DNA from: Nitrososphaerota archaeon
Lineage (GTDB): Archaea > Thermoproteota > Nitrososphaeria > Nitrososphaerales > Nitrosopumilaceae
Direction of reading: 5' to 3'
Assembly: GCA_013287585.1 (NCBI GenBank)
Contig: JABDDN010000010.1
Coordinates: 1-53,415 of the forward strand
DNA: 53,415 nucleotides
The notes beneath the pieces are model-generated. The model did not search any database. It was given only the letters and a program-made list of their open reading frames with translations, and had not been told where the DNA came from. Positions 43,802-52,915 of this stretch are shown piece after piece. The first letter of the stretch is position 1. Each line of letters opens with the position of its first letter. A program made the translations under genes and the position numbers.

Positions 43802-43915
43802 CTAGGTTAACTCATTATTACATTTTGGACAAACTGGTGCGTCCATATCAACATGATAATCTCTTCTAGGCCTTGCTTGATATCCACATTTTTTACACGA
43901 TCCAGTTGTTGACAT
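43802..43915 (-). CDS. Zinc-ribbon micro-protein
   Basis: 37 residues, two CxxC pairs: MSTTGSCKKCGYQARP and PVCPKCNNELT. It is the compact two-pair ribbon common as tiny ORFs in thaumarchaeal genomes. Read cleanly from ATG to TAG. Function unknown; a nucleic-acid or protein-contact role is usual. Confidence 0.6.
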   Translation of the reverse strand: MSTTGSCKKCGYQARPRRDYHVDMDAPVCPKCNNELT

Positions 43916-43995
43916 TATAGATACAATGAGAATTGTACTTAATGATATAAGAGTATGATGTATGAAGGATCATATGATCTGCAGTTGTAGAATTT

Positions 43996-44340
43996 TTATT
44001 TATTTACAGGTGGATCTTTCATTAAACCAACCTTAGAAAGTTGTTTGTAAGCCAAGAAAACTACAACCGCAATTATTAAGAAGTTTATTACATTTGAAAT
44101 AAGATCACCATATGAAAATGTGGATTTGCCAAAGGTAATTCCTATTTTGTTCAAATCTCCAACATCGGGTGTAAGTAATCCTATGAATGGAGTTATGATA
44201 TCATTTACAAATGAACTAATTAACTTGGAAGCTGCCTGACCAATAACAAAAGCAATTGCAAGTCCAATTACCGAAAACTTTTGTAAAAACTCCATAAATT
44301 CCTGAATGAATGATTTTTTTACTGGAGTTTCTTCTGCCAT
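43996..44340 (-). CDS. mscL: Large-conductance mechanosensitive channel MscL
   Basis: 114 residues from the ATG at 44340 (MAEETPVKKSF); an upstream ATG would add 18 hydrophilic residues. The MscL signature appears as the first helix with AIAFVIGQAASKLISSFVND and IITPFIG, then a second helix (NVINFLIIAVVVFLAYKQL). Opens under membrane tension to relieve osmotic shock. Confidence 0.9.
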   Translation of the reverse strand: MAEETPVKKSFIQEFMEFLQKFSVIGLAIAFVIGQAASKLISSFVNDIITPFIGLLTPDVGDLNKIGITFGKSTFSYGDLISNVINFLIIAVVVFLAYKQLSKVGLMKDPPVNK

Positions 44341-44468
44341 GTTTGTTGCCTGAATTGCTAACATAACTATTCTTTTATCAATGTCTTTACGCAATCAACT
44401 AAATTGATTTCCATGGTTTTGTATAATTTGTAGTTTAGTTGAACTGAAAATTCAGTTTGATGATTCTA

Positions 44469-44609
44469 TTATTTTTTGCTTTTTATCGACTGATATAGAT
44501 CCTTGATTTTCTGATTACTTGGGTTTGTTCTTTCTAACATTCTACGATCAATACCAAAACTTTCAATTACTTTCCACATTTCCTCTACGGATATTTCCTC
44601 GTAGCTCAT
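44469..44609 (-). CDS. Small acidic-basic helical protein
   Basis: 46 residues, MSYEEISVEEMWKVIESFGI followed by DRRMLERTNPSNQKIKDLYQ and a Lys-rich end. Two predicted helices. No motif recognised. Single gene between mscL and S30e. Confidence 0.45.
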   Translation of the reverse strand: MSYEEISVEEMWKVIESFGIDRRMLERTNPSNQKIKDLYQSIKSKK

Positions 44610-44729
44610 TGCAACCGCTATCTTATGATAAAAAAACTATAATGTATCATTGTATGTACTAAAAAATTACACTTTATTGTAAAAAACCAGTTTACAGATA
44701 TGATTATAATTTTAACAGAATTTGTTATG

Positions 44730-44912
44730 CTACTTTCTCTTTCTTCGTTGTCCTGGTTTGTTTTGACCAGGAACTCTTTTTAATTGAAATCTTTTTCTAA
44801 AATTTTCTCTATTTCTCATGCTGGAAATAATTCCATGTCTTTCTCTTGCTGGGACCTTTGGTGTTTGGCCTCTAACTTTTCCTGCTTTTGTAAGCGAACC
44901 GTGGGTTGGCAC
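44730..44912 (-). CDS. rps30e: Small ribosomal subunit protein eS30
   Basis: 60 residues, GTG start. The archaeal-eukaryotic S30e family: THGSLTKAGKVRGQTPKVP, then a very basic tail rich in Arg/Lys (GQNKPGQRRKRK). Single gene followed by the radical SAM gene on the same strand. Confidence 0.9.
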   Translation of the reverse strand: MPTHGSLTKAGKVRGQTPKVPARERHGIISSMRNRENFRKRFQLKRVPGQNKPGQRRKRK

Positions 44913-44950
44913 GAATCAATTTTTCCCTAATTCAATTTATGTATTTGGAT

Positions 44951-46675
44951 CTACCAGTATTTCGCTTTGATTTTTTCAATAACTTGCTCGTGTTCTCTGC
45001 CTTTTCGTCTTGCGTATTTTTCCATTGCGCTTAGTGGCACTCCACCCAATGTTCTTGCTAAACCGGTAAATGCCTTTTTCCTAAATGAGCTGTTAGGTCC
45101 AGTCTTGTTCATGAATTTTTGAATTCCATATTTGAAGTTGTGTTGCCAAGTCTTGTACATGACACCAAGTTGTGCTGCATCCATTTCATTTCCTATATCA
45201 AAGAACTGTGATTTTTCTAACAACCCAATTGGAACAAATGTTAACGGAGTTGCGGTAAACATGGATTCTGGCTGTTCTTGCTCTAATTCACTGATTATTC
45301 TAATTGTCTCCCACGCATCATCTTCGGTTTCATCGTTATCTAATCCCATAATCAATGTAAATGCAGGAATCCAGTGATTTTCATTAAGTGTTTTTACTCC
45401 TTCTTTTACAACCCAGTGCCATTCTTCTGGTTTGTATGGCGAAAGTTTTCTATCTGCATATTTACCAATTAATCTAAGACTTCCTGTTTCAAACCCACAC
45501 TGAATTCCTATCAGATTATCTGCACTTGCTTTGATAATTTTTGAAATGTTTGGAACCAGTTTTTCATCTGCAATTGCGCCTGCTAGTGTGCCATGTGTTG
45601 GGTTTGTATGTCCAATTCCAGTTGACATCACTACCGTGAAAAGCTCTTCCAGAGCATCTCTGTTAGGAGCCATGTTCTTGGTTTTTCTTGGATCCAATCC
45701 ATAAACAAAAATATCATCACTATGAAGCCATGCAGATTTTGCACCACCTTTTTTCATGTTGACTTCTATTTCCTGTTTGACTTTCTCTGGAGGATAGTAT
45801 CGTAATGGTCTTAGTGTCACATCACAAAACTTGCAGCCTCTTCCACAGCCTCGCATTACCTCAACCATTCCGTGCATACTTGGCTCAACTATGTTAGGAA
45901 TTTCATCAATCTCAGGCTCGTCCCAGTAATGGACAAATCTTCCATGATATTTGTTTTCATCTTTTCCAAATTCTTTAATGTCAACTTTAAAATCGCTTTT
46001 TGCAAAAGGATTCATGTTTTCAAAATCGCCGTTCATTAGGTGATTGAAAAATTCTCCTGCGTGTCCATCAATTTCTGGACCAATACCTCCCAACTCACCT
46101 TCTAGAACTGCATATAGTCCGTATTCTTGAATTTTTTTTGGATCATAATTATACTGCCAAGTGCCAGATGCGCCAGCAATAACTTTGGCGTTGCTACCAT
46201 TTTTTTTCTTTGCAGCATTAATTCGTAGGTGCAAGTCTCTGTTGTAAAATTCATCATAGGACATTTGTTTACGACCATATGTGAAGGTCATAGTTACCGG
46301 TCCCATTCCCAGAGGATCCATTTCGTAGGTTCCTACTACCTGGGTTTCTGGACCAATGAATTTCTCTACATGATCTGGATGTGCGATAACTACATCTTCG
46401 CGCTTAAAGCCATCTCGCAAAAGTGCGGCCTCTACTTTTCTTAATCCATACGGTGCAAAATCAGCAATACCATTTTTGTGACCAATTGGGTTACATATAA
46501 AATCAAATAGAACCTTTGGAGTCACCTGATCTTTGAGGATATAATACCAAAAGCTATTTTTTGGCCTATGAGGATCGATAGCTGGCGCACAGCCAAAGAA
46601 AGTAGCTAGCGAAATTCCACGGTAAGGCGACATTAGTGTACGATCAGCTGTCAAAACAATTTTCGGATGAGCCAA
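44951..46675 (-). CDS. Radical SAM protein with cobalamin-binding-like N-terminus
   Basis: 574 residues. Radical SAM cluster ligands C277, C281 and C284 in RGCGRGCKFCDVT. The first 200 residues look like the B12-binding-like domain of YgiQ/MiaB-type proteins (AHPDHVEKFIGPE), but no DxHxxG motif was seen. The C-terminal part ends in a basic ARRKGREHEQVI tail. Its reaction is unknown. Confidence 0.82.
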   Translation of the reverse strand: MAHPKIVLTADRTLMSPYRGISLATFFGCAPAIDPHRPKNSFWYYILKDQVTPKVLFDFICNPIGHKNGIADFAPYGLRKVEAALLRDGFKREDVVIAHPDHVEKFIGPETQVVGTYEMDPLGMGPVTMTFTYGRKQMSYDEFYNRDLHLRINAAKKKNGSNAKVIAGASGTWQYNYDPKKIQEYGLYAVLEGELGGIGPEIDGHAGEFFNHLMNGDFENMNPFAKSDFKVDIKEFGKDENKYHGRFVHYWDEPEIDEIPNIVEPSMHGMVEVMRGCGRGCKFCDVTLRPLRYYPPEKVKQEIEVNMKKGGAKSAWLHSDDIFVYGLDPRKTKNMAPNRDALEELFTVVMSTGIGHTNPTHGTLAGAIADEKLVPNISKIIKASADNLIGIQCGFETGSLRLIGKYADRKLSPYKPEEWHWVVKEGVKTLNENHWIPAFTLIMGLDNDETEDDAWETIRIISELEQEQPESMFTATPLTFVPIGLLEKSQFFDIGNEMDAAQLGVMYKTWQHNFKYGIQKFMNKTGPNSSFRKKAFTGLARTLGGVPLSAMEKYARRKGREHEQVIEKIKAKYW

Positions 46676-46734
46676 TTTTCAGATTTTGAGTGATTCTTAA
46701 GGCTTTTTAACCTTTCCAGTATTTACAAACAAGG

Positions 46735-47554
46735 CTAATAGTCTTCAAGCATTCCTGCCTTATTTCTATGAGTAAAACCAAATTCTTTGTTTGTCAGGAG
46801 ATATTTACCATCAAAGACAGTACCGTCTCTACATGCCAGAACTTCACCAAAACAACAGCTTCCACATATACCCATGCCACATTTCATCATTCTTTCAATG
46901 CTTGCTTGAACATGGATATTTTTTGACGATGCTAGTTGTACTACTTTGTGCATCATTTTTTCCGGTCCGCAGGTATAAACTGCATCAAATTTTGTTTCAG
47001 AGAGTAGATTTTCCATGACGTGTGTTACAAGTCCAGATTTTCCATATGAACCGTCTTCTGTAGCTACAATTACCTGATGTTTATTATGTTCAAGAATTTG
47101 ATTTGCCATTTTTTTCAAAAAATACTTCATTTTTTGTTTTTGAACCAATAAGTAATGTAACGTCATCTGTTTTTTTAAGAAATGTTAGTAGGCGAATCAA
47201 CGGAACTAAACCCGTACCCCCTCCCACAAGCAGAATCTTGCCTTGTTTTATGGTAAAAGAATTCCCGTAAGGACCTCTAACTCCAATTTGTTCTCCTGCT
47301 TTTAGTGAATAAAGTTCAGTTGATGCTATACCATGTTTTCTTACAGTAAATGCAGCCTTTCCTTTTTCCTGTGATATCATTACGCTCATAGGAAGTTCAT
47401 TTATTCCAAGAATCCAAACCATAGCAAATTGTCCAGGTAAAACATTAGAAAGAACTTCGTCTGAGAAGACTAGTGTTCGCACAGTGGGAGTTTCATCTAT
47501 TATTTTTTCTATCTTTACAATTGTTGGTGCATCAGAATTTCTTTGCAATTCCAA
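46735..47554 (-). CDS. pyrK: Dihydroorotate dehydrogenase electron-transfer subunit PyrK, frameshifted
   Basis: Two overlapping reading frames together make one PyrK. The first (47554-47090) gives the FAD domain (RGPYGNSFTIKQGKILLVGGGTGLVPLIR) and runs out at FEKNGKSNS*. The second (to 46735) continues MANQILEHNKHQ and carries the 2Fe-2S cysteines in MKCGMGICGSCCFGEVLAC. The break is in a run of seven A on the reverse strand (47109-47115); deleting one A joins them. It overlaps pyrD by 23 bases. Confidence 0.85.
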
Positions 47555-48440
47555 CCATCTCCTTTATCTTTGAAAAATTTTTCTTTTCCATGTATTTTGA
47601 TATGCCGCTATTAATTTCTGAAAATACACCAACCCATTTGTCTACTAGTGCGCTACCAATCTGTACTGCACTAGCACCAGCAAATATGAATTCAGTTGCA
47701 TCTTCCCAGCTTGATACTCCTCCACACCCAATAATAGGAATATCAAACTTTGAGGAAATCTCATAAACACATCTTACTGCAATTGGTTTTATTGCAGGGC
47801 CAGACAGACCTCCTATTTTGTGACTAAGAATTGGTCTAGTTGTTTCTACATCTATTGCCATGGCACGAACCGTATTAATTGCAGTAATTGCATCAACACC
47901 AGACTCGCAAGCTATTCTGACGGTTTCCAAATAGTCTGAAGAACCCAATCCTACTTTTGCTATTACCGGAACTTGCGATTGTGATTTTACAGATTTTACT
48001 ATTTTATGTACAAGTTCAGGATCATCTCCTACTTCTAGTCCTACTTTTTCCACATGAGGACATGACAAGTTAAGCTCGTATCCAAGAATTTTGACATTTT
48101 CAAATTGTTTAATCATAAAAACAAAATCTTCAGGAATTGAACCAACAAGACTTACAATTATTGGAACTGTTTTGTTTAATGAAATCATTTTTGCAAAATA
48201 TGGAGCCCCTGGATTTGAAAGACCTACAGCGTTAAGATAACCTGTTTTTACACCAACAACAGTAGGGTTGGGATAACCTTCCCAAGGTTCTTTGCTTAGT
48301 GATTTTGTAACTACTGCCCCTGCTCCGTCTTTATATAGCCGATCAAAAACATCAAGAGAGATACCCAGAATTCCCGAGGCAAGCATTGCTGGTCGTTCAA
48401 TCTTAATCGTACCCACTTCAGTTGAGATATCAGGCTTCAC
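47532..48440 (-). CDS. pyrD: Dihydroorotate dehydrogenase, catalytic subunit (class 1B)
   Basis: 302 residues; oxidises dihydroorotate to orotate in pyrimidine synthesis, passing electrons to NAD through PyrK. The catalytic Cys is in ELNLSCPHVEK, FMN loops in VIAKVGLG and PIIGCGGVSSWEDATEFIFA. Lies directly upstream of pyrK. Confidence 0.95.
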   Translation of the reverse strand: MKPDISTEVGTIKIERPAMLASGILGISLDVFDRLYKDGAGAVVTKSLSKEPWEGYPNPTVVGVKTGYLNAVGLSNPGAPYFAKMISLNKTVPIIVSLVGSIPEDFVFMIKQFENVKILGYELNLSCPHVEKVGLEVGDDPELVHKIVKSVKSQSQVPVIAKVGLGSSDYLETVRIACESGVDAITAINTVRAMAIDVETTRPILSHKIGGLSGPAIKPIAVRCVYEISSKFDIPIIGCGGVSSWEDATEFIFAGASAVQIGSALVDKWVGVFSEINSGISKYMEKKNFSKIKEMVGIAKKF

Positions 48441-48533
48441 TTCTAATTATAAAAAATTGTTCTCTTATAACAGTTAATGTAGAGCCCGGCTAGAATGTTA
48501 CCTTTTTTAGTAAGGCGTTGGAAAACTGTGAAT

Positions 48534-49853
48534 ATGCATTTTGTTATTTTAACAGAATTAGGAATTGCAGTATTTGATGAAAATACATGTGTAAAATCCA
48601 TTCCATTTTTAAACCCTGCAAAAGAATATGTTGAAATAAAAAATGAAAAATCAGACATTACTCAATTACAAGAAGCTCTTTCAAAAATTATTTCTGGAAT
48701 TTTTGTTAATGATTCTTCATTGTTAAAGATTTTGAAAAAAAATTCAATAGATACTGAATTGATGGAAGAGTCCAAGATAGACCATATACAATCATCAAAG
48801 CTAAGAGTTCTTGTTGATTCTGGTTTTGCAAAAGATGAGTCAGATGCAAGAGCGAAGCTAAGAGATTTTGCTATTCAGCTTTCTTCATCTAGAGTGACTG
48901 AAACTTCAGAAAGTCCTGATTTGCACATAATTCAGGCAATAAACACATTGGATGAAATTGACAAGATAATAAATGCACTTAGTTCTAGGCTCCGAGAGTG
49001 GTACGGATTACATTTTCCAGAGCTTGACAATATTATTGATAGCATAATAGGCTACTCAAAAATTGTTCTAGCTGGTAAAAGAGATAACATTACTCAAAGT
49101 GTTTACACAGATGCGGGATTTCCAGAAACAAAAGTGGAAATGCTTTCTCTCTTACAAAATAAAAGTAAGGGTGGACAGATTTCAGATGAAAATCTAGCCA
49201 TTGTTCAAGCAATCGCAAAACAGATTTTGGAACTTTTTGAATTGCGTAATAATTTAGAAAAACATGTAGAAACTCAAATGGAAGCTGTAGCTCCAAACAT
49301 TGCTGGCATACTTGGAACTGCAGTTGGAGCAAGAATTCTTGCAAGAGCTGGAAGTCTTAAAAGACTATCATCAATGCCTGCAAGCACCATACAGATTCTT
49401 GGAGCTGAGAAAGCACTTTTCCGCTCTCTTAAAACCGGAGCACAGCCCCCAAAACATGGACTGCTTTTTCAGCATACTTTGGTACACGCTGCACCAAGAT
49501 GGCAGCGCGGTAAGATTGCAAGGGCAATTGCAGCCAAGGCAGCTATTGCTGCTCGTGTAGATGTTTATGGTGCTGGAAAGAATCAGATGTTATTTGAGAA
49601 GTTAAATGTAAGAATTACCGAGATAGGTGAAAAATACAAAGAGCCAAGTGAGAAAGAGACTCTCAGAGCCAAACAATATGATAGTGGTTATTCAAGAGGG
49701 CAAAGGGGATTTGGTGGAGATCGTCCACAGGGTGGAAGAAGATTTGGTGGAGATCGTCCACAAGGTGGAAGAAGATTTGGTGGAGAACAAGGTAAGCAAA
49801 GGGACGATTGGAAGAAAGGAAAAAAGAGAAAGTTTGGAAAACGAAGAAGATAA
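48534..49853 (+). CDS. nop5: Nop5/Nop56-type C/D-box RNP protein
   Basis: 439 residues from the ATG at 48534 (an ATG 13 codons earlier is possible). Bridges L7Ae, guide RNA and fibrillarin in the C/D RNP that 2'-O-methylates rRNA. N-terminal fibrillarin-binding part, coiled coil, then the Nop domain (GAQPPKHGLLFQHTLVH). The tail has two repeats of FGGDRPQGGRR and a Lys/Arg end. Overlaps flpA by 20 bases. Confidence 0.95.
   Translation: MHFVILTELGIAVFDENTCVKSIPFLNPAKEYVEIKNEKSDITQLQEALSKIISGIFVNDSSLLKILKKNSIDTELMEESKIDHIQSSKLRVLVDSGFAKDESDARAKLRDFAIQLSSSRVTETSESPDLHIIQAINTLDEIDKIINALSSRLREWYGLHFPELDNIIDSIIGYSKIVLAGKRDNITQSVYTDAGFPETKVEMLSLLQNKSKGGQISDENLAIVQAIAKQILELFELRNNLEKHVETQMEAVAPNIAGILGTAVGARILARAGSLKRLSSMPASTIQILGAEKALFRSLKTGAQPPKHGLLFQHTLVHAAPRWQRGKIARAIAAKAAIAARVDVYGAGKNQMLFEKLNVRITEIGEKYKEPSEKETLRAKQYDSGYSRGQRGFGGDRPQGGRRFGGDRPQGGRRFGGEQGKQRDDWKKGKKRKFGKRRR
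49710..49775 (+). repeat. 33-base tandem repeat in the nop5 tail
   Basis: Two near-identical 33-base units (49710-49742 and 49743-49775), plus a partial third, each encoding FGGDRPQGGRR. They differ by a single base. A sign of recent duplication in the disordered tail. Confidence 0.85.
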
Positions 49854-50508
49854 TATTTTTTGGGTCAAAATAGATGGTGAAAAAAGACTCGCTACAATAA
49901 ATCTAGTTCCTGGGAACCAAGTCTATAAAGAAAAGTTAGTAAAAATTAAAGACGAAGAGTTTAGGGCATGGGATCCCTTCCGAAGTAAGCTTGCAGCAGC
50001 AATCATGAATGGTCTTGAAAGTTTACCAATTGTTAGAAAATCAAGAGTTCTTTATCTTGGAGTTTCAACTGGAACTACTGCAAGCCATGTTTCAGATATT
50101 GTAGGACCAAGTGGCATTGTCTTTTGTGTAGAGCATGCAAGCAGAGTTGCACGAGACTTTTTGGACAGAGTAGCATCATTTAGATCAAATATTGTTCCCA
50201 TTTTACAAGATGCGAGACAACCAAAAGAATACTTTTCTGTTTATGGAACAGTAGATGTTGTCTATGTTGATATTGCACAACCAGATCAAACCGAAATAGC
50301 CATTCTTAATTGTAAAACGTATCTAAAAAAAGGCGGTTATTTGATGCTTGTAATTAAAACAAGAAGTATAGATGTAACACAAGAACCTGCTCAGATAATA
50401 CGAAATGAAATTAAAAAACTAGGTCCCAATTTTGAGATGGTTCAAGAAATAAACCTAGATCCCTACGAAAAAGATCATGGAATGGCAATTGCAAGATACG
50501 TGGGCTAG
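49834..50508 (+). CDS. flpA: Fibrillarin-like rRNA 2'-O-methyltransferase
   Basis: 224 residues from a TTG at 49834 inside the end of nop5. Earlier codons in this frame are just the nop5 tail in another frame. AWDPFRSKLAAAI, motif I VLYLGVSTGTTASHVSDIVG, VYVDIAQPDQ and the K-D-K-E active set (LVIKTRS, then EINLDPYEKDH) are present. The catalytic subunit of the C/D RNP, paired with Nop5. Confidence 0.93.
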   Translation: MENEEDNIFWVKIDGEKRLATINLVPGNQVYKEKLVKIKDEEFRAWDPFRSKLAAAIMNGLESLPIVRKSRVLYLGVSTGTTASHVSDIVGPSGIVFCVEHASRVARDFLDRVASFRSNIVPILQDARQPKEYFSVYGTVDVVYVDIAQPDQTEIAILNCKTYLKKGGYLMLVIKTRSIDVTQEPAQIIRNEIKKLGPNFEMVQEINLDPYEKDHGMAIARYVG

Positions 50509-51125
50509 ATTTGAGTCATCATTATTTTCACTGGCTTCCAGCTTTTACGCACAAATTCTGGCGTTTTATTATGATCCAAGATCCAATCCTTGATGAATTT
50601 CATAGTTTTAGAATCAGATGGGTATCCACTTCCTAGATCATATTTTTTTCGAAGTTTTTCAATTTCCCTATCTCTATTTACTTTTGCCACAATAGAGGCC
50701 GCAGAAACTACAGCAAATCTACTATCTGCATGATGTCTTGAAAAAATTTTACCAGAATTAGCAAGCTTTGAAATTTCTTTACCAAACCTAGATGGATTTA
50801 CATCACATGAATCAACATAGGAAGAATCCGGTCGTAATTTTGCAATTACTTTGGCCATGTATTTTGCTTCCAAGTGGTTTAGTCGGTTCTTGCGAACGCT
50901 TTCATCTATTATTTTAGGAGAAATTTTTGCAACATAATAATCATCCACAATAGCAATGATTTTTTTATACAGTATTTCTCGTACTTTGGGACTGAGCTGT
51001 TTTGAATCTTTGACTCCAATTTCTGATAGGTATTTTATCTTTGTACGTTCAATAGATACTCCTGCTATAACAAGTGGACCTAATACGGATCCCCTTCCTG
51101 CATCATCCACACCGCAAATTATCAT
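50505..51125 (-). CDS. rnhB: Ribonuclease HII
   Basis: 206 residues; removes RNA from RNA-DNA hybrids. GVDDAGRGSVLGPLV is the N-terminal active-site motif, with D7 and D8 where the family usually has Asp-Glu. The remaining catalytic Asp residues are in SYVDSCDVN and RHHADSRFAVVSAASIVAKV. Stop meets flpA's stop convergently (four-base overlap). Confidence 0.93.
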   Translation of the reverse strand: MIICGVDDAGRGSVLGPLVIAGVSIERTKIKYLSEIGVKDSKQLSPKVREILYKKIIAIVDDYYVAKISPKIIDESVRKNRLNHLEAKYMAKVIAKLRPDSSYVDSCDVNPSRFGKEISKLANSGKIFSRHHADSRFAVVSAASIVAKVNRDREIEKLRKKYDLGSGYPSDSKTMKFIKDWILDHNKTPEFVRKSWKPVKIMMTQI

Positions 51126-51184
51126 TTGTGTTTTTGTTGCGCTAGATGTATTAAATCATTTTAGAATAGCAATTGTGAAAGAAA

Positions 51185-52318
51185 TTGGAAATTGATGATC
51201 TTGTAGAAACTGTAGAGGGAAAGACCAAACTTTTGGTTCCAAAAGATTCACTTTTAGTAAATGCACCGCCTAAACAACCAGCATTTTTTAATCCCAGAGC
51301 AAGAATAAGCAGAGATTTTTCCATAATAGCATATTCAACATTTTTACAAAATTTTAAGGGTCCAAAAATTTTTCTTGATTCTCTTGCAGGGATTGGTGCC
51401 AGAAGTATTCGAGTAGCAAATGAAATAGAGTGCATCGAAAAAGTTTTTGTTAATGACATTAATCCAAAGGCTATTGAAATTGCTATGAGAGCAGCAAAGT
51501 TAAACAATGTTACAAAATGTGATTTTTCGGAAAACGAGGCATGTAGATTTCTTAGCTTACATTCTAAAAGAGACACACGCGGTGCTGTAGTAGATATCGA
51601 TCCATTTGGTTCTCCTACAAGATTTCTTGATTGTGGTATACGTGCCACATCTCATGGAGGTCTTCTTTCAGTTACTGCCACTGATCTACCAGTTTTACAT
51701 GGATTATACCAAGAAGCATGTCAGAGAAAGTATTACGGAATTCCTGTAAGAACAGAATATGGAAATGAAATTGCAATACGGTTGATTCTAGGATGTATTC
51801 ACCTGGTTGCTGGAAGATTAGATGTTCAAGTTGTTCCACTTTTTGTACAAACCAACATGCATTACTACAAGGTCTATGTCAAAGTGTTAGTAAGAACAGA
51901 TTCTCAGGAAAACATGGGATATATTGTACATTGTAAAAGTTGCGGTCACAGAAAAGTTCAAAATGAAAAAGGTGCCTCTTGCGAAGTTTGCGGTACAAAA
52001 CTAGAATCTGCCGGGCCTCTTTGGATTGGTGAGTTATACGACAAAGTATTTGTTGACATGATGCTCAAAGAGCAAAAAAAATTTCTAATTGACAAGTCTT
52101 GTGAGAAAACATTACTCAAATGCCAGAACGAAATGGGTATGTCGGCCACTTATTTTACTCTCGACGAGATTGCACGAAAAAAACAATGTGCTCCTTCATC
52201 CCTATCAAATATAATAGAAAAGCTTCAAAATGAGGGATATGAGGTTAGTCAGACCTCTTTAAACCCCTCAGGGTTTAGGACAAACGCGAGAATAGACAAA
52301 ATATTACAAATTTTTTAA
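51185..52318 (+). CDS. trm1: tRNA (guanine26-N2)-dimethyltransferase Trm1
   Basis: 377 residues, TTG start. Dimethylates G26 of tRNA. LDSLAGIGARSIRVANEI is motif I, DIDPFGSPTRFLDCGI the catalytic DPFG, and the C-terminal zinc part has two CxxC pairs (HCKSCGHRK, SCEVCGTK). Divergent from rnhB. Confidence 0.94.
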   Translation: MEIDDLVETVEGKTKLLVPKDSLLVNAPPKQPAFFNPRARISRDFSIIAYSTFLQNFKGPKIFLDSLAGIGARSIRVANEIECIEKVFVNDINPKAIEIAMRAAKLNNVTKCDFSENEACRFLSLHSKRDTRGAVVDIDPFGSPTRFLDCGIRATSHGGLLSVTATDLPVLHGLYQEACQRKYYGIPVRTEYGNEIAIRLILGCIHLVAGRLDVQVVPLFVQTNMHYYKVYVKVLVRTDSQENMGYIVHCKSCGHRKVQNEKGASCEVCGTKLESAGPLWIGELYDKVFVDMMLKEQKKFLIDKSCEKTLLKCQNEMGMSATYFTLDEIARKKQCAPSSLSNIIEKLQNEGYEVSQTSLNPSGFRTNARIDKILQIF

Positions 52319-52321
52319 AAA

Positions 52322-52915
52322 TTAAGAAAGGTACCCAAGACAGACAAAATAGAGCTCACTACTTGTTTTCCTGCTTGCTTTTGGCTTTCTTAACTGCACT
52401 TTGGTAAATTTCTTTTTTACATAATCCCGAAATTCGTTAGAATATTCTCCATCAAATACCTTAAACAACGCATTTCCCTTGTAAGCCAATACATGATCCA
52501 TTATTTTAATCGCCGCATAGTTTAGTGCAATCTGCTTAGCATGATCAATTGACCATGTTCCACTTACTTGTGGAGACAAATCACAGATTACTGCATTTAC
52601 TTTTCTTCCAAAATATGAAAAAACTTCTTCAACGATTGATTCATCTTCAATATTTCCTCTTATGATATGAGCATTTGGAATTTCTTCTACAAAAGACGTA
52701 TCAACACCCAATACTTTGCCCTTGTTTCCTGCAAGTTCAGTGGCAACTTGTGTCCATCCTCCAGGTGAACATCCAAGATCAAGAACGTAAAAACCCGGGC
52801 CAATTATTCTGTATGATTTGTTTAATTCTTTTAGTTTGTATGCAGCTCTGCTTCGATATCCTTCTTGATGAGCTAATTTTCTGTAAAAATCTCGCCGTGC
52901 ATCAATTAATTTCAT
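52322..52915 (-). CDS. rlmE: 23S rRNA 2'-O-methyltransferase RlmE (FtsJ family)
   Basis: 197 residues. RSRAAYKLKELN, motif I VLDLGCSPGGWTQVA (SAM), catalytic Asp in VICDLSPQVSG and Lys in LFKVFDGEYS, Glu in SSELYFVC complete the K-D-K-E tetrad. Methylates a 2'-hydroxyl of rRNA or tRNA. Overlaps the preceding gene by four bases. Confidence 0.94.
   Translation of the reverse strand: MKLIDARRDFYRKLAHQEGYRSRAAYKLKELNKSYRIIGPGFYVLDLGCSPGGWTQVATELAGNKGKVLGVDTSFVEEIPNAHIIRGNIEDESIVEEVFSYFGRKVNAVICDLSPQVSGTWSIDHAKQIALNYAAIKIMDHVLAYKGNALFKVFDGEYSNEFRDYVKKKFTKVQLRKPKASRKTSSELYFVCLGYLS

Noticed and set aside
49627-49833. An N-terminal extension of fibrillarin beginning at 49627
   Set aside because: This stretch is the nop5 tail read in another frame; the fibrillarin family starts near ENEEDNIFWVK, so the TTG at 49834 fits better.
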